Source: Hondaea fermentalgiana
Lineage: Eukaryota; Sar; Bigyra; Thraustochytrida; Thraustochytriidae
DNA: 36,113 bases
Direction of reading: 5' to 3'
Assembly: GCA_014084085.1 (NCBI GenBank)
Contig: NPFB01000016.1
Location: 197,540 to 233,652 of the forward strand
The first letter of the stretch is position 1; the number at the start of each line of letters is the position of its first letter. A model generated the notes under the pieces. It worked only from the letters and a program-made list of their open reading frames with translations, searched no databases and was not told where the DNA came from. Position numbers and translations under genes: made by a program. This document shows positions 26,401-36,086 of the stretch, in pieces.

Positions 26401-27087
26401 ATGGGCGGGCTGGAGGACCCCGACCACGCGGAGGAGCGCTGCGCCCAGACGCCGACGCCGAAGTGGCCCACGTGGCTCGAGGCGCGTAGAACAGACATGC
26501 CCGAAGCAGCACAGCGCGTCGTCGACCTCTTTATGATGCCTGCAGCGCCGCCAGCGCGCGACGAGAACGGAGCAGTCTCCAGCCCCGCCGAGAAGGCGGC
26601 CAACGTCGCCGCGCTTTGGAACACCATGGACAAGCAGGAAGCAGCGACTCGCGTCCTGGGCCGGACCTTGGCCACAGGAGGTGTCGGTGCTGCCTGCGGC
26701 ATGCTTCTTAGCTTCAAACACCACGTCCCAATGCGAAGGTACGCTCTCAATATGGGCTTGAACTTTTCTTTTGGCGGCTTGTTGTATTTTTCGCTCTTGG
26801 AGAGCGTCAATTTGGTGCGACCGCAAGGAATCGACGACCCATTTCAATACGGCGCAGTAGGCGCTTTGACGGGGTCGGCTCTTGTTGGCCTCTTTGGGTC
26901 TCCTACTCGTATTCCGGGCGGGGCTTTTTTTCTTGGAGCGATCGCTGTTGGCGGTTATTATGTAAATGACGCCTTTCACACATGGCGGAAGCAACGCGGC
27001 GAGGAAATTCGCGCCCAATACGCGCGCGATGTGACTGGCAAAGAGACTCCCTCGGAGGGCAAGGGGAGCCAAGCATCAAGCCCATAA
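26401..27087 (+). CDS. Four-helix membrane protein with Tim17/22/23 (PRAT)-like motif
   Basis: This is a 228-residue protein with its ATG at 26401. The first 80 residues are polar with a Trp/Pro patch (PKWPTW). Four hydrophobic segments follow, about 87-106, 113-134, 147-166 and 172-190. Helix 1 carries GGVGAACG. From helix 2, G126-x2-Y129-x10-R140 fits the first half of the PRAT signature exactly. Then D146-x6-VG-x3-G (153-158) fits the second half, with two extra residues between Arg and Asp and Val where a small residue is usual. The C-terminus is basic, then Ser/Gly-rich. PRAT proteins are mitochondrial (or plastid and peroxisomal) inner-membrane translocase or complex I assembly components. 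Which subgroup this belongs to is not visible, and an unrelated COX20-like protein is an alternative. Confidence 0.6.
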   Translation: MGGLEDPDHAEERCAQTPTPKWPTWLEARRTDMPEAAQRVVDLFMMPAAPPARDENGAVSSPAEKAANVAALWNTMDKQEAATRVLGRTLATGGVGAACGMLLSFKHHVPMRRYALNMGLNFSFGGLLYFSLLESVNLVRPQGIDDPFQYGAVGALTGSALVGLFGSPTRIPGGAFFLGAIAVGGYYVNDAFHTWRKQRGEEIRAQYARDVTGKETPSEGKGSQASSP

Positions 27088-27651
27088 ACCTTAAAAGTCA
27101 ACTTAAAAGTTTACTTTGCACGAAAGAACTCGGAAGAGAGCCGTCAAGAAATTGACTTCTTGTGAAATGGTCTTTATTTGTAACCAAGACAGCATTATAT
27201 TGGGTTACCCGCGCTCGATGTGATGCTTTTGTGGCACGACTGGCATGGGGCGGGTTGCATCGCAAAAAAAAAAAAAAAAGTACTTTGTGATTTGCTTTGC
27301 GCGGAAAGAGTCACTCTCACCAAGCGACAGCATTCCACGAATGGACAAAAGTTCCGCTCACAACACCGTACACGCATGTCTCGTTTGTAGAAATTTTCAA
27401 AGGGGGAATCCCCATGGTACAAAGTATATCCAAGATGGACCAACGCTCGTAGGAATAGTAATTCGAGATCCGCTTTGCACAAAAAAGTCAATTCATGTTT
27501 GTTTATTCAAGCGCGAAAAAAAAAGGGGTTGCATCATTTTGGTCGCCCTTGTGCGTTTTGCTTCAAAATCTGTCAGATGATAGAAATTACAGACCGTGGG
27601 CCTGTCGTTCTGCGCCAACAAACTAATGCCCTACTTAGTCCTCGAACAATC
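27088..27651. other. Convergent 3' spacer
   Basis: The stretch between the stops of the PRAT-like gene (+) and the acetyltransferase (-) is AT-richer than the genes. It contains a 16-base A-run at 27264-27279 and an AATAAA on the minus strand at 27502-27507. Nothing in it looks coding. Confidence 0.6.
27502..27507 (-). terminator. Possible polyadenylation signal of the acetyltransferase gene
   Basis: An AATAAA hexamer on the minus strand, about 145 bases after the TGA at 27652. The position is plausible for a polyadenylation signal, but whether this organism uses AATAAA is not known from the window. Confidence 0.3.
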
Positions 27652-30600
27652 TCAACGCCTCGACACCTCTCCCTTGCCTTGACGGGATGACGGCTTGCCC
27701 ATGCCTGGTCGGCGTTGCTGTTGCTGTTGCTGCTGATTGAGCGAGTTGGCGCTACCATAGGACCCGTAGCCGGGATGAGCCCCGTGCTGGGGATGAACAC
27801 CCTGGTGCCCAGGATAGTTGCCTTGCATCGGACCTCCATTCGGTCCCGGTGCTTCGCGTTCGTTGGCCATTCGATTGGCCTGAGCCTTGATGCGGCGATC
27901 CGACATGGCAGCCTGTGCACGGCGAATGTGCTTGCGGATCTCCGAGCAACGCGGCACAGGGCACCGACCCAGAGGAACGCGGCATTTTCGCGCGTGGATC
28001 TGCACGAGGACCCACACACGACGGCAGCTGACGCACTTGCCCTGAAGACGGACTTTGCAGGTTTTGCCGTGCTCGAGGAGCGCCTTCATCTTGGCGCAGT
28101 TCGGGTGGTGTTGGCACGGGTCCTGCGTGCACCCCGAAGCATGCACCAAAAGTTCCATGTGCAGACGAATGTTCTTTTCCCGGTTCCTCTCCTTTTTGCG
28201 GTCGACTGCGGAGCGCTTCTGTTCCATCTTCTTCATCTTGTGAGGGTGAGGTCGCGTCGTATGGCACTTGTTACAAGAGTCAAAGTCTTCGCACACCGTG
28301 CACTTGTACCATGAGTCATCCTTGATCTCCTGGGAGCAAGTGTTGCAGGTCGTGACAAACCCAGGTTCGTCGGGGTTGTGCAGGTGGTACAAGACCATCA
28401 TGCTGCTGTGCTTGGCGCGTCGCAGCTGGTCGAATTGGTAGTGATTGCCTTGGCAGAGCGACAGAAACTGCTGTCGAGTGTCGAAGAACTGGTTGTCCAT
28501 AAGCGGATCTGGGTCAGATGTCTCCTTGGCAATGTATGCGCGCTTGAGTTCCATCTCGTCCAGCGCACAAGGCCGAATGACCCAAGGATTTTGCGGTTTG
28601 GCCTCCTGGTTAGGCGGCAAGATACGGTCCTCCTCCTCGAGGGTGTGCGTAGTTTTGTCTTCCTCCTCCTTGTCCTCCTCGTCCGCTGCGCCGGGCTCAG
28701 CCTTAACGACGGCAGTTCCCGCGGCATTTGAGTCAGAGGGCGGAGGCGGGGGCGGCGGGGGTGGCGGCGCATCTTCGCTGCCATTTTTGGCCTCGCCAGC
28801 GCTCTTGTCTTCCTTCGACTTGGCATCCGCATCTTCCATTTGAACATCGGCGTCCGCCTTATCCGCCTTGTCCGCTTCGCCCTGGTTTGTGCTCTTCTTC
28901 TCGTCATCTTTCTTCTCTTCGATCGCCGCTGTCACCTCGGTTTCGGTTTTCTTGGCTTCTCCGACAGAGGCTTCTTCCTTCTTGTCGGTCTCATCCGCGT
29001 CCTTCATTTCAGCATCTGCGTCAGCGGACGTGCCCGCCTTGGCCTCAGCCTTGGCGTCCTCCTTGGCCGAGTTTGACGCCTCGGATTTGCTTTCACCGGT
29101 CGGCCCCTTGTCTTTGTCGTCCGTCTTGGCCTCATCGCCTGCGTCCTCGATTTTGCTTTCCGCATCTGCATCCTTTGCCTTGTCCGCCTTCTGCGTGGCC
29201 TCTTGAGATTCAGCATCGCCTTCTTCAGCCTTGGTCTCGGCATCTCCATCACCACCCGACTCGGCCTGCTTTTCTTCGTCGTTTTTGGCCTTGGTCTCGG
29301 CATCCGGAGCATTCGAGGCCCTCTTGCTTCCTCGCCGCGCTGGAGTCCGCTTTTTGGATTTCTTCGACTTGTCCTCGGAACCGCCATCCTCATTATCAGC
29401 GTCCTCATTCGCAGCGTCCTTCTTATCGGCATCGGCATCCTTTGCTGCATCGTTTCCGACCGAACTGGCAGACTTGGACTTTTTCGCCTCGCCTTCCTCG
29501 GAAGCATTCGCGGTAGTGGATGAAGCCTCGTCGACCTCCATGGCAGCCGCATTGCTCTTGCGAAGCTGCTGACGTCGACTACGCCGCGTCGCCACGCCTT
29601 GAGGCTCCGTCTTGACCTCTGCCTTGCCGCCCTTCGCTCCACCCTTTTTCGAGCTGCCGCTCTCGCTCCCCGTCGACGCCTTCTTTGGCGTCACTGCCTT
29701 CGAAGGGGTCTCTGTCGCAGGCTCACTTCCCTCCGCGGCAGTATTTTCGTCCGTCTCGCTCGTCTTCTTCTTTTTCTTCTCATCTTCGGTCTCTGCTTTG
29801 GCCTCGCTAGAGGTTTCTGCGTCGGGGCCAGGCGCTGTATCCTTGCTCTCAGCTGGCTCGTCTTGAGTCGTTGCTTCCTTCTCGGCCTCGTTTGATGCGC
29901 CTTCGTTCGATTTAGCCTCGGTGCTTGCCACGGCGTCATCAGAAGAAGACTTATCAGCTTCCGCAGAGGCAGCGCTGTCGGCCTTCTTTTCTTCCTCCTT
30001 TTCGGCTGATTTATCTTCTTTCTCCTCCTTCTCTTTTGTCGCAGTGTCTTCAGCATCCTTCTTATTCTCTGTAGTCGACGTTTCCGCGGTCGCGGACTCT
30101 GCTTCTTTGCTCTTATCTTCCGTTGCGACGTCCTCCTTCTTGGCAACGTCTTCCTTTTTGGATTCTGCGGATTCGTTAATGGTACCGTCCTTGTCATCGG
30201 ACCCAGACTTTGTTTCCTGTGTGCTCTTCGTTGCCGGATCCGCTGCCGGATCCGCAGCAGCGCCATCCTTGGCCTGCTCGCCCTCTTCAACCTTGCTGCT
30301 AGCTTCCTCTGCCTTGGCTGCATCCTCTTTTTGCTCGTCCTTGGTCGCAGAAGCGTCTTCGACAGGCTTTTTAGTGGCATCAGATGCGCCTTCTTCACCG
30401 TCGACCTTGGCTTCCGAAGTTGTAGCAGCTGCAGACGCATCGTCCGTTCCCGAGGCTGCTTTGGGCGCATCGTCCGCCTTCGAGGCTTCCACCCCGTTTG
30501 CGGGCATGGGTGCTCCATCGACCGTTGCCGATTTTTCAGCAGAAGTTTCAACCTCCATCGCACCTTCTCCATCCTTGAGCGCAGCAGATGCAGCCGCGTC

Positions 30601-33600
30601 CTCGGGAGCGTCTGCCTTGGCCGCATCGGCCGATGCTGCGCTTGGCGCAACTGAAGATGAAGATGATGCAGCGTTCTCTTCAGCCTTGGTTTCGGCAACC
30701 GGGGCAGAGGCGGATGGTGCGCTCGTGCTCGTAGCTGCTGCGGGAGCCTCTGCCTTCACTTCAGAGGTAGACGCTGGGGCGGCAGCACTTGTTGTGGTAG
30801 TCGGAGGTGCCGAGGCGGATGGCACCGCGTTGCCTGTCTCGTCCTTGCGCCGTTTCGTAGCGGGCTCTTCAGCCTTGTCTTGCTCGGTCTTGACCTTACT
30901 GACCTCTGACGATTTCGTCTTTTCTGCAGAATCATCGTTTCCGTCTGGGCCCTTGCGTTTCACGGGCCCAGATGTCGGTGCCTTTGACGACGCTGCGTCA
31001 GCGGGCTTATCGTCCTTTCCAGAAGACTTCCCAGCGGCCACCTCGTCAATAGTCGGAGGCAATGTCGGCGTTGGGTCCTCATTGTGCTCCGCTCGGTACG
31101 CCTCGCGATAGCAGGTATCACAGAGCGCGTACGGTGGCGCGTAGCGCTTTTTGAGCACGTCGAGATTACCCATGCCCTCCTTGTAGCGCGCCGGGATCCA
31201 GTAAAGCATGTCCGGCTCATCGATTTTCAGCGCACACTGCGCGCAGATATGGTGCATGTGCACAACGAAAAAGTCCTCCTTGGTTGCCTTGAGGTACTCT
31301 CCGATTTTGGCAGTGAGAGCGTCCTGTTGAGGGATCTCCACCCACTTTGCCGGAGCGGGAGGCGGCCAAAGAGGATCGTCTTCCTCTTCCTCTTCCTCCT
31401 CGGCTGCAGGCTCCTCCTTAATTGCAGCCGAGTTCTTGCGGTCGTTCGGACGCGTGCGCATCTTGGTCTTGCTCGTCTTCGACTTTGACTTTTTCGAGCT
31501 CGCATTACGTCCCTTTTTGGACTTTTTCGCAGCATTCTTCTTGCTGTTCTTGCTCGCGTTCTTCTTCTTGCTGTTCTTGTTTCGCGCATTCGCCCGCTTC
31601 GTGCGAGGCGCGAGACCCTTGGGATCAACCTTTTCCTTCTCAAGGTCCAAAATGTACTGCTCTGTGACACCGGGCCAGTAATCGCCTTCAAAGTTTGGTA
31701 CGCCGCAAGGGTTACAGATGCGGCGAAAGTACCCATCAAAAAGGTTGTCGACGGAGCATACGATGCCGCGCTTGCGCGCATCCTCAAGGAGCTTCCAGTA
31801 CCATGTACGCAGCATATCCACCTTTTGGGTCTTTTGCTCGCGCGGATGGCAGTAAAGAATGTAATCATCACCCGCCATAGGAGGACAGGCCCAAATGAAC
31901 GACTTGGTGATGCCGCGGTTCTTCTCATACTCAAAGGTCGCCAGAAGAAGCTCATGATACACGGGCGTGCGCAGAAAGCGAGGTTCCATGTAAAAGACAG
32001 AATCCAAGTACGCAATGTAAAGCGTGCGCGCATTCGGCTTCGGGCAGTCAGACCCGTACGTCTGCGTGTACAGCGCAAAGATGAGCACGTCCACACCATC
32101 GATGCACTGAAACAGCAGGACACACTTGACGCGATGGGGAAAAGACTTGGGGTAGTTGAAAGGCTCGTCCTTGTACAGGCGCTCGAGGTTCTGCCGAGGC
32201 ATCACTTCTGTCTCCTTGTGCAGTACAACACGGACAGTGAGCTCCCCCGGAATGGGGATGTCGCCCAGTCTGAGCTGCTTCTTCTTGGCCTCACGCTTGC
32301 GCTCGTCGAGGATGCGGCCCACGAGACGTTCTTCAATGTAGTCACTGAACTTTGTACGGGGCAGGTCCTTGGCACGGAAACCCTTGCCTTTCGCCATCGA
32401 GATGTTCTCGGGAATGCGATCGATACGAGCTTTGTCCAGATGACGGAGAATGCACATGGGACAAAAGTATTGGCTCTGTTTCGCCTCTTCGTTCCGCCCA
32501 TTAAACATGGCGCAGATTTGATGATACCAGCGATTGCACTGGTTGCACTGTACCCACGACTCTTCGGATTCGTCCGCGTTCTTCTTTTTCTCGAGCGATG
32601 TCTTCTCCACAGTCGTTCCGTCCTCGAGTTCGATTGGACCACGAAGGTTGCCATAGCACGTGACGCACCAGTACATTTTCCCATCAGGGGACGGATAATA
32701 GTGAGCGCCGCGTCGGATCTTCTGGTTGCACGAATGACAATAGTACACGGGCGGCTCAAAGAGGAACTGGCGACCACCGCAAAGACGGCAGGCCTCGGCG
32801 TTGCTGCGCTTCTTCGCTTCGTCGTCCTTGAGCTTAAGAAGAAGCTTGTTGTAGTCGTCGATGAAGATCTGCGCGTACTCGCGAGCAGTCTCGTTAACGC
32901 CATAGCCATCGGGCGTCTCTGGGTTATAGAGAATCGCGTTATCGTAAACGAGTAGAACGTCCTCGGCGAACGACTTCATCGTTTTGTAGTGATTGGAATC
33001 AAGGCGACGTTTGATGGTAGTGAGGTCCATGGGACGCTTGACAACATCAAAGTAGTCCGGAATCTCCATGGCCACGGGATCTACAGGCTTGAGAAAAATG
33101 TATGCAAATTGCAAATCCATTTGCTTGCGCAAAAGAGGTGTCAGCTTCGTACGCAGCTCCGCCGGCTTGATCTGCGCGCTAAAGCGGACAAGAGATGCAA
33201 TGTGGCTCTTGATCTCGTCCTGATGGAGCGTGTTGATCAGAGATACAACCCCGCTGAATCCCATATTGGTGTTTCGTACCTGCTGTTGATGCTGCTGGTG
33301 CTGTTGCCTGCGCATAGCAATTTGTTGAGGCGTTAGCCGTGGATGCTGCGGCTGCGGCTGCTGTTGTTGCGGGTGCTGCTGTTGCGATGCTGCGTACTGC
33401 GAGCTGCCGCCAGGGTAACCCGGGCGAGGACCTTGCCCCGGAGCCGCTTGCGAAGGGGGTGCGCCTTGTCCGGCTTTTCCAGCTGGTGGTGCGGTTGAAG
33501 GCGCCGTGGGGCGGCCCTGCTGGTGTGACGAAGGAGGCTGTTGGCGCGCATTCTGCGCATGGGGCTGCCCGCGGGGCGGTTGCTGGGCATACTGTTGTTG

Positions 33601-35604
33601 CGATTGTTGATGTTGTGGCAGTGGAGGCTGTTGCTGTTGCTGCGGCTGCTGCGAGGGCGGCTGGTGCTGCTGCTGCGCGTGGGGCGGGGCTGACGAATGG
33701 GCGCCTGGTTCTTGCTTGGGCACCTGCATCGGTCCTCCACTGCTGTTTGACTGCGTGTAATTCGTCGCCTGCGCACTTTGCACAGCATGCTGCTGAGCCG
33801 CTTGGGCCGGCGTCGCTGCGTTGCTACTCTGGCGAGACAAAGACGACTTTTCCTTCTTCGTCGTAGCACGCTTGGGCGGCGACTTGCGCTTGCCAGAAGA
33901 CTTATTTGTATCGTCCGATCCAGCTGACTTTTGCCGCTGGAGCGCGGCCATTTGCTCTTCAAGCTGGCGGACCTTGAGGGTCTGGGCGCGCGCAGCTTCC
34001 TCAGCGGCGCGACGCTCGCGCTCCAGCTTCTCAATAAGCGCCTGCTGCGAGGCATCTGCCGAGCTCATGTCACCACCCATACCCATAGGAGCCGTGGGAG
34101 GAGGAGGCGGCGGAGAGTAACCAGAAGAAAGGTTGGGACTCATGTTGGAACCCATACCAGAGTTCATGTGTGCATTGGGAGCGCCAGAATACATCCGGTT
34201 CCCTCCATTCATCGGTACCGGAGCATTTGGCGGATGTGGACCCCCTCGACCACCTCCTCGGCTCCGCGATTGCGCTTGCTGCTTTTGAATTGCGTCTTTG
34301 ACAGGACGGCAGACTTCACATTTGGGGTTTTCGCAGCGATGATAATGCGAAAGCACGTATCTCGACGAAACGCAATGCGCGTACTGGCACGACCGATCCT
34401 TGCACTTGGCAATATGTTTCCAGAGAGCCTTCATCTGCTTGCAGTGCGGCGTATGCTGGCAGACGTCGGGTTCTTCCACATTACATTTTGACGCATGCCG
34501 CAACAGAAGAAGGCGCTGCTGCTGTTGTCGGAGCACTTGAGCCTGCTGCGGGCCTCGGTTCGGCGGTTGTCGGGCGGCTACCTGGGGCGGGCGCTGTTGT
34601 CCAGACGGACCGCCATTCGAGGCTGGGTCCCCAGAGGAAATCCGCTGCGCTTGTGAAACCGAGGGCGGATGAGACCCCGACATGCGTTGTCCTTGTTGAC
34701 CCCCTGGCGGTGGCGGGCCATGCGCAGGGCGGCCTTGCGAAGATTGCTGATGTTGCGGCTGCGAGCCCTGCTGCGAGGAAGATGTTGGCGGAGGGCCGCC
34801 GCCATTTGACTGGCCCCGGTACGCTGCTGCTTGATTCCCATTCGCACCTTGGTACACGGGCCCGGCACCGCCCGTGTTCATGCCTATTGGATGGGATCCA
34901 TTGCCGCCGCCTCCACTTGGCCCGCCGCTACCGCTGGGCCCGCCGCCGCTGCCAGCATTTGCAGGGCGTTGCTCGGCCATGCGCATTGCAATGTACTGCA
35001 GTCGTTGCTTCAGGGTGACTTTATTCTTGTATTCTTCTTCGTTCTTGGCATAGCGGTAGAGCTTGTCCTCGAGTCTTCGCGCCATATCCGGGAGTTTACG
35101 CATCCATTCCTGCGGCGCGTCCGGCTTGCGCTTTTGCAAAAGCCGAACGATCTGCGCAATCATGGCTCGACGCATCTCATAGTCGCGTTGAGGGTCTTGC
35201 CACGGATTCGAAGGCGGCTGCTGTTGCTGTTGCTGCTGCTGCGGGGCATGTTGGCTGGAGTGGCCGCCATAGCCACTCGGTTGTCTTTGGTGCTGCATGT
35301 GGCCCATGTGCTGCTGCTGCTGCGAGGACGGCTGACTCTGCCTTTGCTGATGGTGGGGCGGCGGCGGTGGTGGCGGCGGCGCTGAAGACATGTGCTGCTG
35401 ATTACCATAGCCTTGCGGCGCGTACTGACGTTGTTGATGTTGTTGCTGTTGATGCTGAGGATGCTGCTGGTGTTGGTGTTGCTGATAGGGAGGTGCGGAA
35501 TACATGCCTTGGCCCGAGCCCCGCTGGTGCTGCGAGTGCTGATTATTATGCTGTCCTGGAGGCGGTGGAGGCCCACCGGACTGGTATCCGCCTTGGTGGC
35601 TCAT
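27652..35604 (-). CDS. p300/CBP/HAC-type histone acetyltransferase (KAT3 family)
   Basis: This is a 2650-residue nuclear coactivator that acetylates histones and other proteins. The start at 35604 is fixed by an in-frame TAG nine bases upstream. Domains in order: Gln/Pro-rich N-terminus; KIX-like (about 134-215); TAZ1 zinc finger (360-440); Gln-rich linker; bromodomain (817-925, with the YNP acetyl-lysine motif); Cys/His-rich RING-PHD region (937-1050); KAT11 catalytic domain (about 1120-1290). YGSDCP, YIAYLDSV and IWACPP are present, with W1238 and Y1269 at the same 31-residue spacing as the catalytic pair of p300. Then a degenerate ZZ-like CxxC pair (1449-1499); about 800 residues of Ala/Glu/Lys/Ser/Asp low complexity (1512-2325); an FDTRQQFLSLCQGNHYQ block typical of plant HAC proteins; ZZ finger (2419-2454); TAZ2 (2480-2572); and a Gln-rich end. 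All expected catalytic features are intact and the frame has no breaks. Confidence 0.96.
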   Translation of the reverse strand: MSHQGGYQSGGPPPPPGQHNNQHSQHQRGSGQGMYSAPPYQQHQHQQHPQHQQQQHQQRQYAPQGYGNQQHMSSAPPPPPPPPHHQQRQSQPSSQQQQHMGHMQHQRQPSGYGGHSSQHAPQQQQQQQQPPSNPWQDPQRDYEMRRAMIAQIVRLLQKRKPDAPQEWMRKLPDMARRLEDKLYRYAKNEEEYKNKVTLKQRLQYIAMRMAEQRPANAGSGGGPSGSGGPSGGGGNGSHPIGMNTGGAGPVYQGANGNQAAAYRGQSNGGGPPPTSSSQQGSQPQHQQSSQGRPAHGPPPPGGQQGQRMSGSHPPSVSQAQRISSGDPASNGGPSGQQRPPQVAARQPPNRGPQQAQVLRQQQQRLLLLRHASKCNVEEPDVCQHTPHCKQMKALWKHIAKCKDRSCQYAHCVSSRYVLSHYHRCENPKCEVCRPVKDAIQKQQAQSRSRGGGRGGPHPPNAPVPMNGGNRMYSGAPNAHMNSGMGSNMSPNLSSGYSPPPPPPTAPMGMGGDMSSADASQQALIEKLERERRAAEEAARAQTLKVRQLEEQMAALQRQKSAGSDDTNKSSGKRKSPPKRATTKKEKSSLSRQSSNAATPAQAAQQHAVQSAQATNYTQSNSSGGPMQVPKQEPGAHSSAPPHAQQQHQPPSQQPQQQQQPPLPQHQQSQQQYAQQPPRGQPHAQNARQQPPSSHQQGRPTAPSTAPPAGKAGQGAPPSQAAPGQGPRPGYPGGSSQYAASQQQHPQQQQPQPQHPRLTPQQIAMRRQQHQQHQQQVRNTNMGFSGVVSLINTLHQDEIKSHIASLVRFSAQIKPAELRTKLTPLLRKQMDLQFAYIFLKPVDPVAMEIPDYFDVVKRPMDLTTIKRRLDSNHYKTMKSFAEDVLLVYDNAILYNPETPDGYGVNETAREYAQIFIDDYNKLLLKLKDDEAKKRSNAEACRLCGGRQFLFEPPVYYCHSCNQKIRRGAHYYPSPDGKMYWCVTCYGNLRGPIELEDGTTVEKTSLEKKKNADESEESWVQCNQCNRWYHQICAMFNGRNEEAKQSQYFCPMCILRHLDKARIDRIPENISMAKGKGFRAKDLPRTKFSDYIEERLVGRILDERKREAKKKQLRLGDIPIPGELTVRVVLHKETEVMPRQNLERLYKDEPFNYPKSFPHRVKCVLLFQCIDGVDVLIFALYTQTYGSDCPKPNARTLYIAYLDSVFYMEPRFLRTPVYHELLLATFEYEKNRGITKSFIWACPPMAGDDYILYCHPREQKTQKVDMLRTWYWKLLEDARKRGIVCSVDNLFDGYFRRICNPCGVPNFEGDYWPGVTEQYILDLEKEKVDPKGLAPRTKRANARNKNSKKKNASKNSKKNAAKKSKKGRNASSKKSKSKTSKTKMRTRPNDRKNSAAIKEEPAAEEEEEEEDDPLWPPPAPAKWVEIPQQDALTAKIGEYLKATKEDFFVVHMHHICAQCALKIDEPDMLYWIPARYKEGMGNLDVLKKRYAPPYALCDTCYREAYRAEHNEDPTPTLPPTIDEVAAGKSSGKDDKPADAASSKAPTSGPVKRKGPDGNDDSAEKTKSSEVSKVKTEQDKAEEPATKRRKDETGNAVPSASAPPTTTTSAAAPASTSEVKAEAPAAATSTSAPSASAPVAETKAEENAASSSSSVAPSAASADAAKADAPEDAAASAALKDGEGAMEVETSAEKSATVDGAPMPANGVEASKADDAPKAASGTDDASAAATTSEAKVDGEEGASDATKKPVEDASATKDEQKEDAAKAEEASSKVEEGEQAKDGAAADPAADPATKSTQETKSGSDDKDGTINESAESKKEDVAKKEDVATEDKSKEAESATAETSTTENKKDAEDTATKEKEEKEDKSAEKEEEKKADSAASAEADKSSSDDAVASTEAKSNEGASNEAEKEATTQDEPAESKDTAPGPDAETSSEAKAETEDEKKKKKTSETDENTAAEGSEPATETPSKAVTPKKASTGSESGSSKKGGAKGGKAEVKTEPQGVATRRSRRQQLRKSNAAAMEVDEASSTTANASEEGEAKKSKSASSVGNDAAKDADADKKDAANEDADNEDGGSEDKSKKSKKRTPARRGSKRASNAPDAETKAKNDEEKQAESGGDGDAETKAEEGDAESQEATQKADKAKDADAESKIEDAGDEAKTDDKDKGPTGESKSEASNSAKEDAKAEAKAGTSADADAEMKDADETDKKEEASVGEAKKTETEVTAAIEEKKDDEKKSTNQGEADKADKADADVQMEDADAKSKEDKSAGEAKNGSEDAPPPPPPPPPPSDSNAAGTAVVKAEPGAADEEDKEEEDKTTHTLEEEDRILPPNQEAKPQNPWVIRPCALDEMELKRAYIAKETSDPDPLMDNQFFDTRQQFLSLCQGNHYQFDQLRRAKHSSMMVLYHLHNPDEPGFVTTCNTCSQEIKDDSWYKCTVCEDFDSCNKCHTTRPHPHKMKKMEQKRSAVDRKKERNREKNIRLHMELLVHASGCTQDPCQHHPNCAKMKALLEHGKTCKVRLQGKCVSCRRVWVLVQIHARKCRVPLGRCPVPRCSEIRKHIRRAQAAMSDRRIKAQANRMANEREAPGPNGGPMQGNYPGHQGVHPQHGAHPGYGSYGSANSLNQQQQQQQRRPGMGKPSSRQGKGEVSRR

Positions 35605-35745
35605 TCTCCTCTAATCCTGCAGCCCGTTTTGCAACGGGGGCTCTCGATCTCGCGGACCGCTGCAAACAAATCGCTCGGCCTCTCGCAACGAGCTTCAGGA
35701 GCTCCCTCTCTCTCTCTCTCACACACGCGCGTAAATGCGTGCGTC

Positions 35746-35757
35746 CACGTGCACGTG
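35746..35757. promoter_or_regulatory. Two adjacent CACGTG (E-box/G-box) sites
   Basis: CACGTG occurs twice without a spacer, forming a 12-base palindrome about 142 bases upstream of the acetyltransferase ATG. CACGTG is the core recognised by bHLH and some bZIP factors; a role here is inferred from position. Confidence 0.35.
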
Positions 35758-36047
35758 CTGTGCCGTGCGCGCGCAGCAGCTCAAGGCGCGAGAGCCTTTT
35801 CCCCGTTGACCGCTCTATCTGCCCCCCCGCCTCTTGCCTGCCTCGCTGGCTGCCTTGCTCGTCCCGCGGACGAGGTCCAACGCGGGCGACGCCGCGGACG
35901 CGGACGAGGTCCGACGCGGGCGGCCCTCGCGCGCCCCGCGCCCCGCGCTCGCGGCCGTAGGCGCTCGCGCTCGCGGCTCTCGCGCTCGCGCTCGCGGCGG
36001 CGGCGCTGCTTTTTCCCTCTGCCCTTCTCGGCGCTGGGCGCGTAAGT

Positions 36048-36086
36048 GGCACAAGAGTGCCGCCTGGCCCGGCACGAGAGTGCCGC
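36048..36086. repeat. Pair of 16-base direct repeats, each a small hairpin
   Basis: Copies at 36048-36063 and 36071-36086 differ at one base. Each contains GGCAC and GTGCC arms around four bases. They lie 23 bases apart, near the right edge of the window. Confidence 0.75.

Noticed and set aside
28728..31111. Several long plus-strand open frames opposite the acetyltransferase
   Set aside because: They are Ser/Ala or Arg/Pro repeats produced by the complementary low-complexity coding region.
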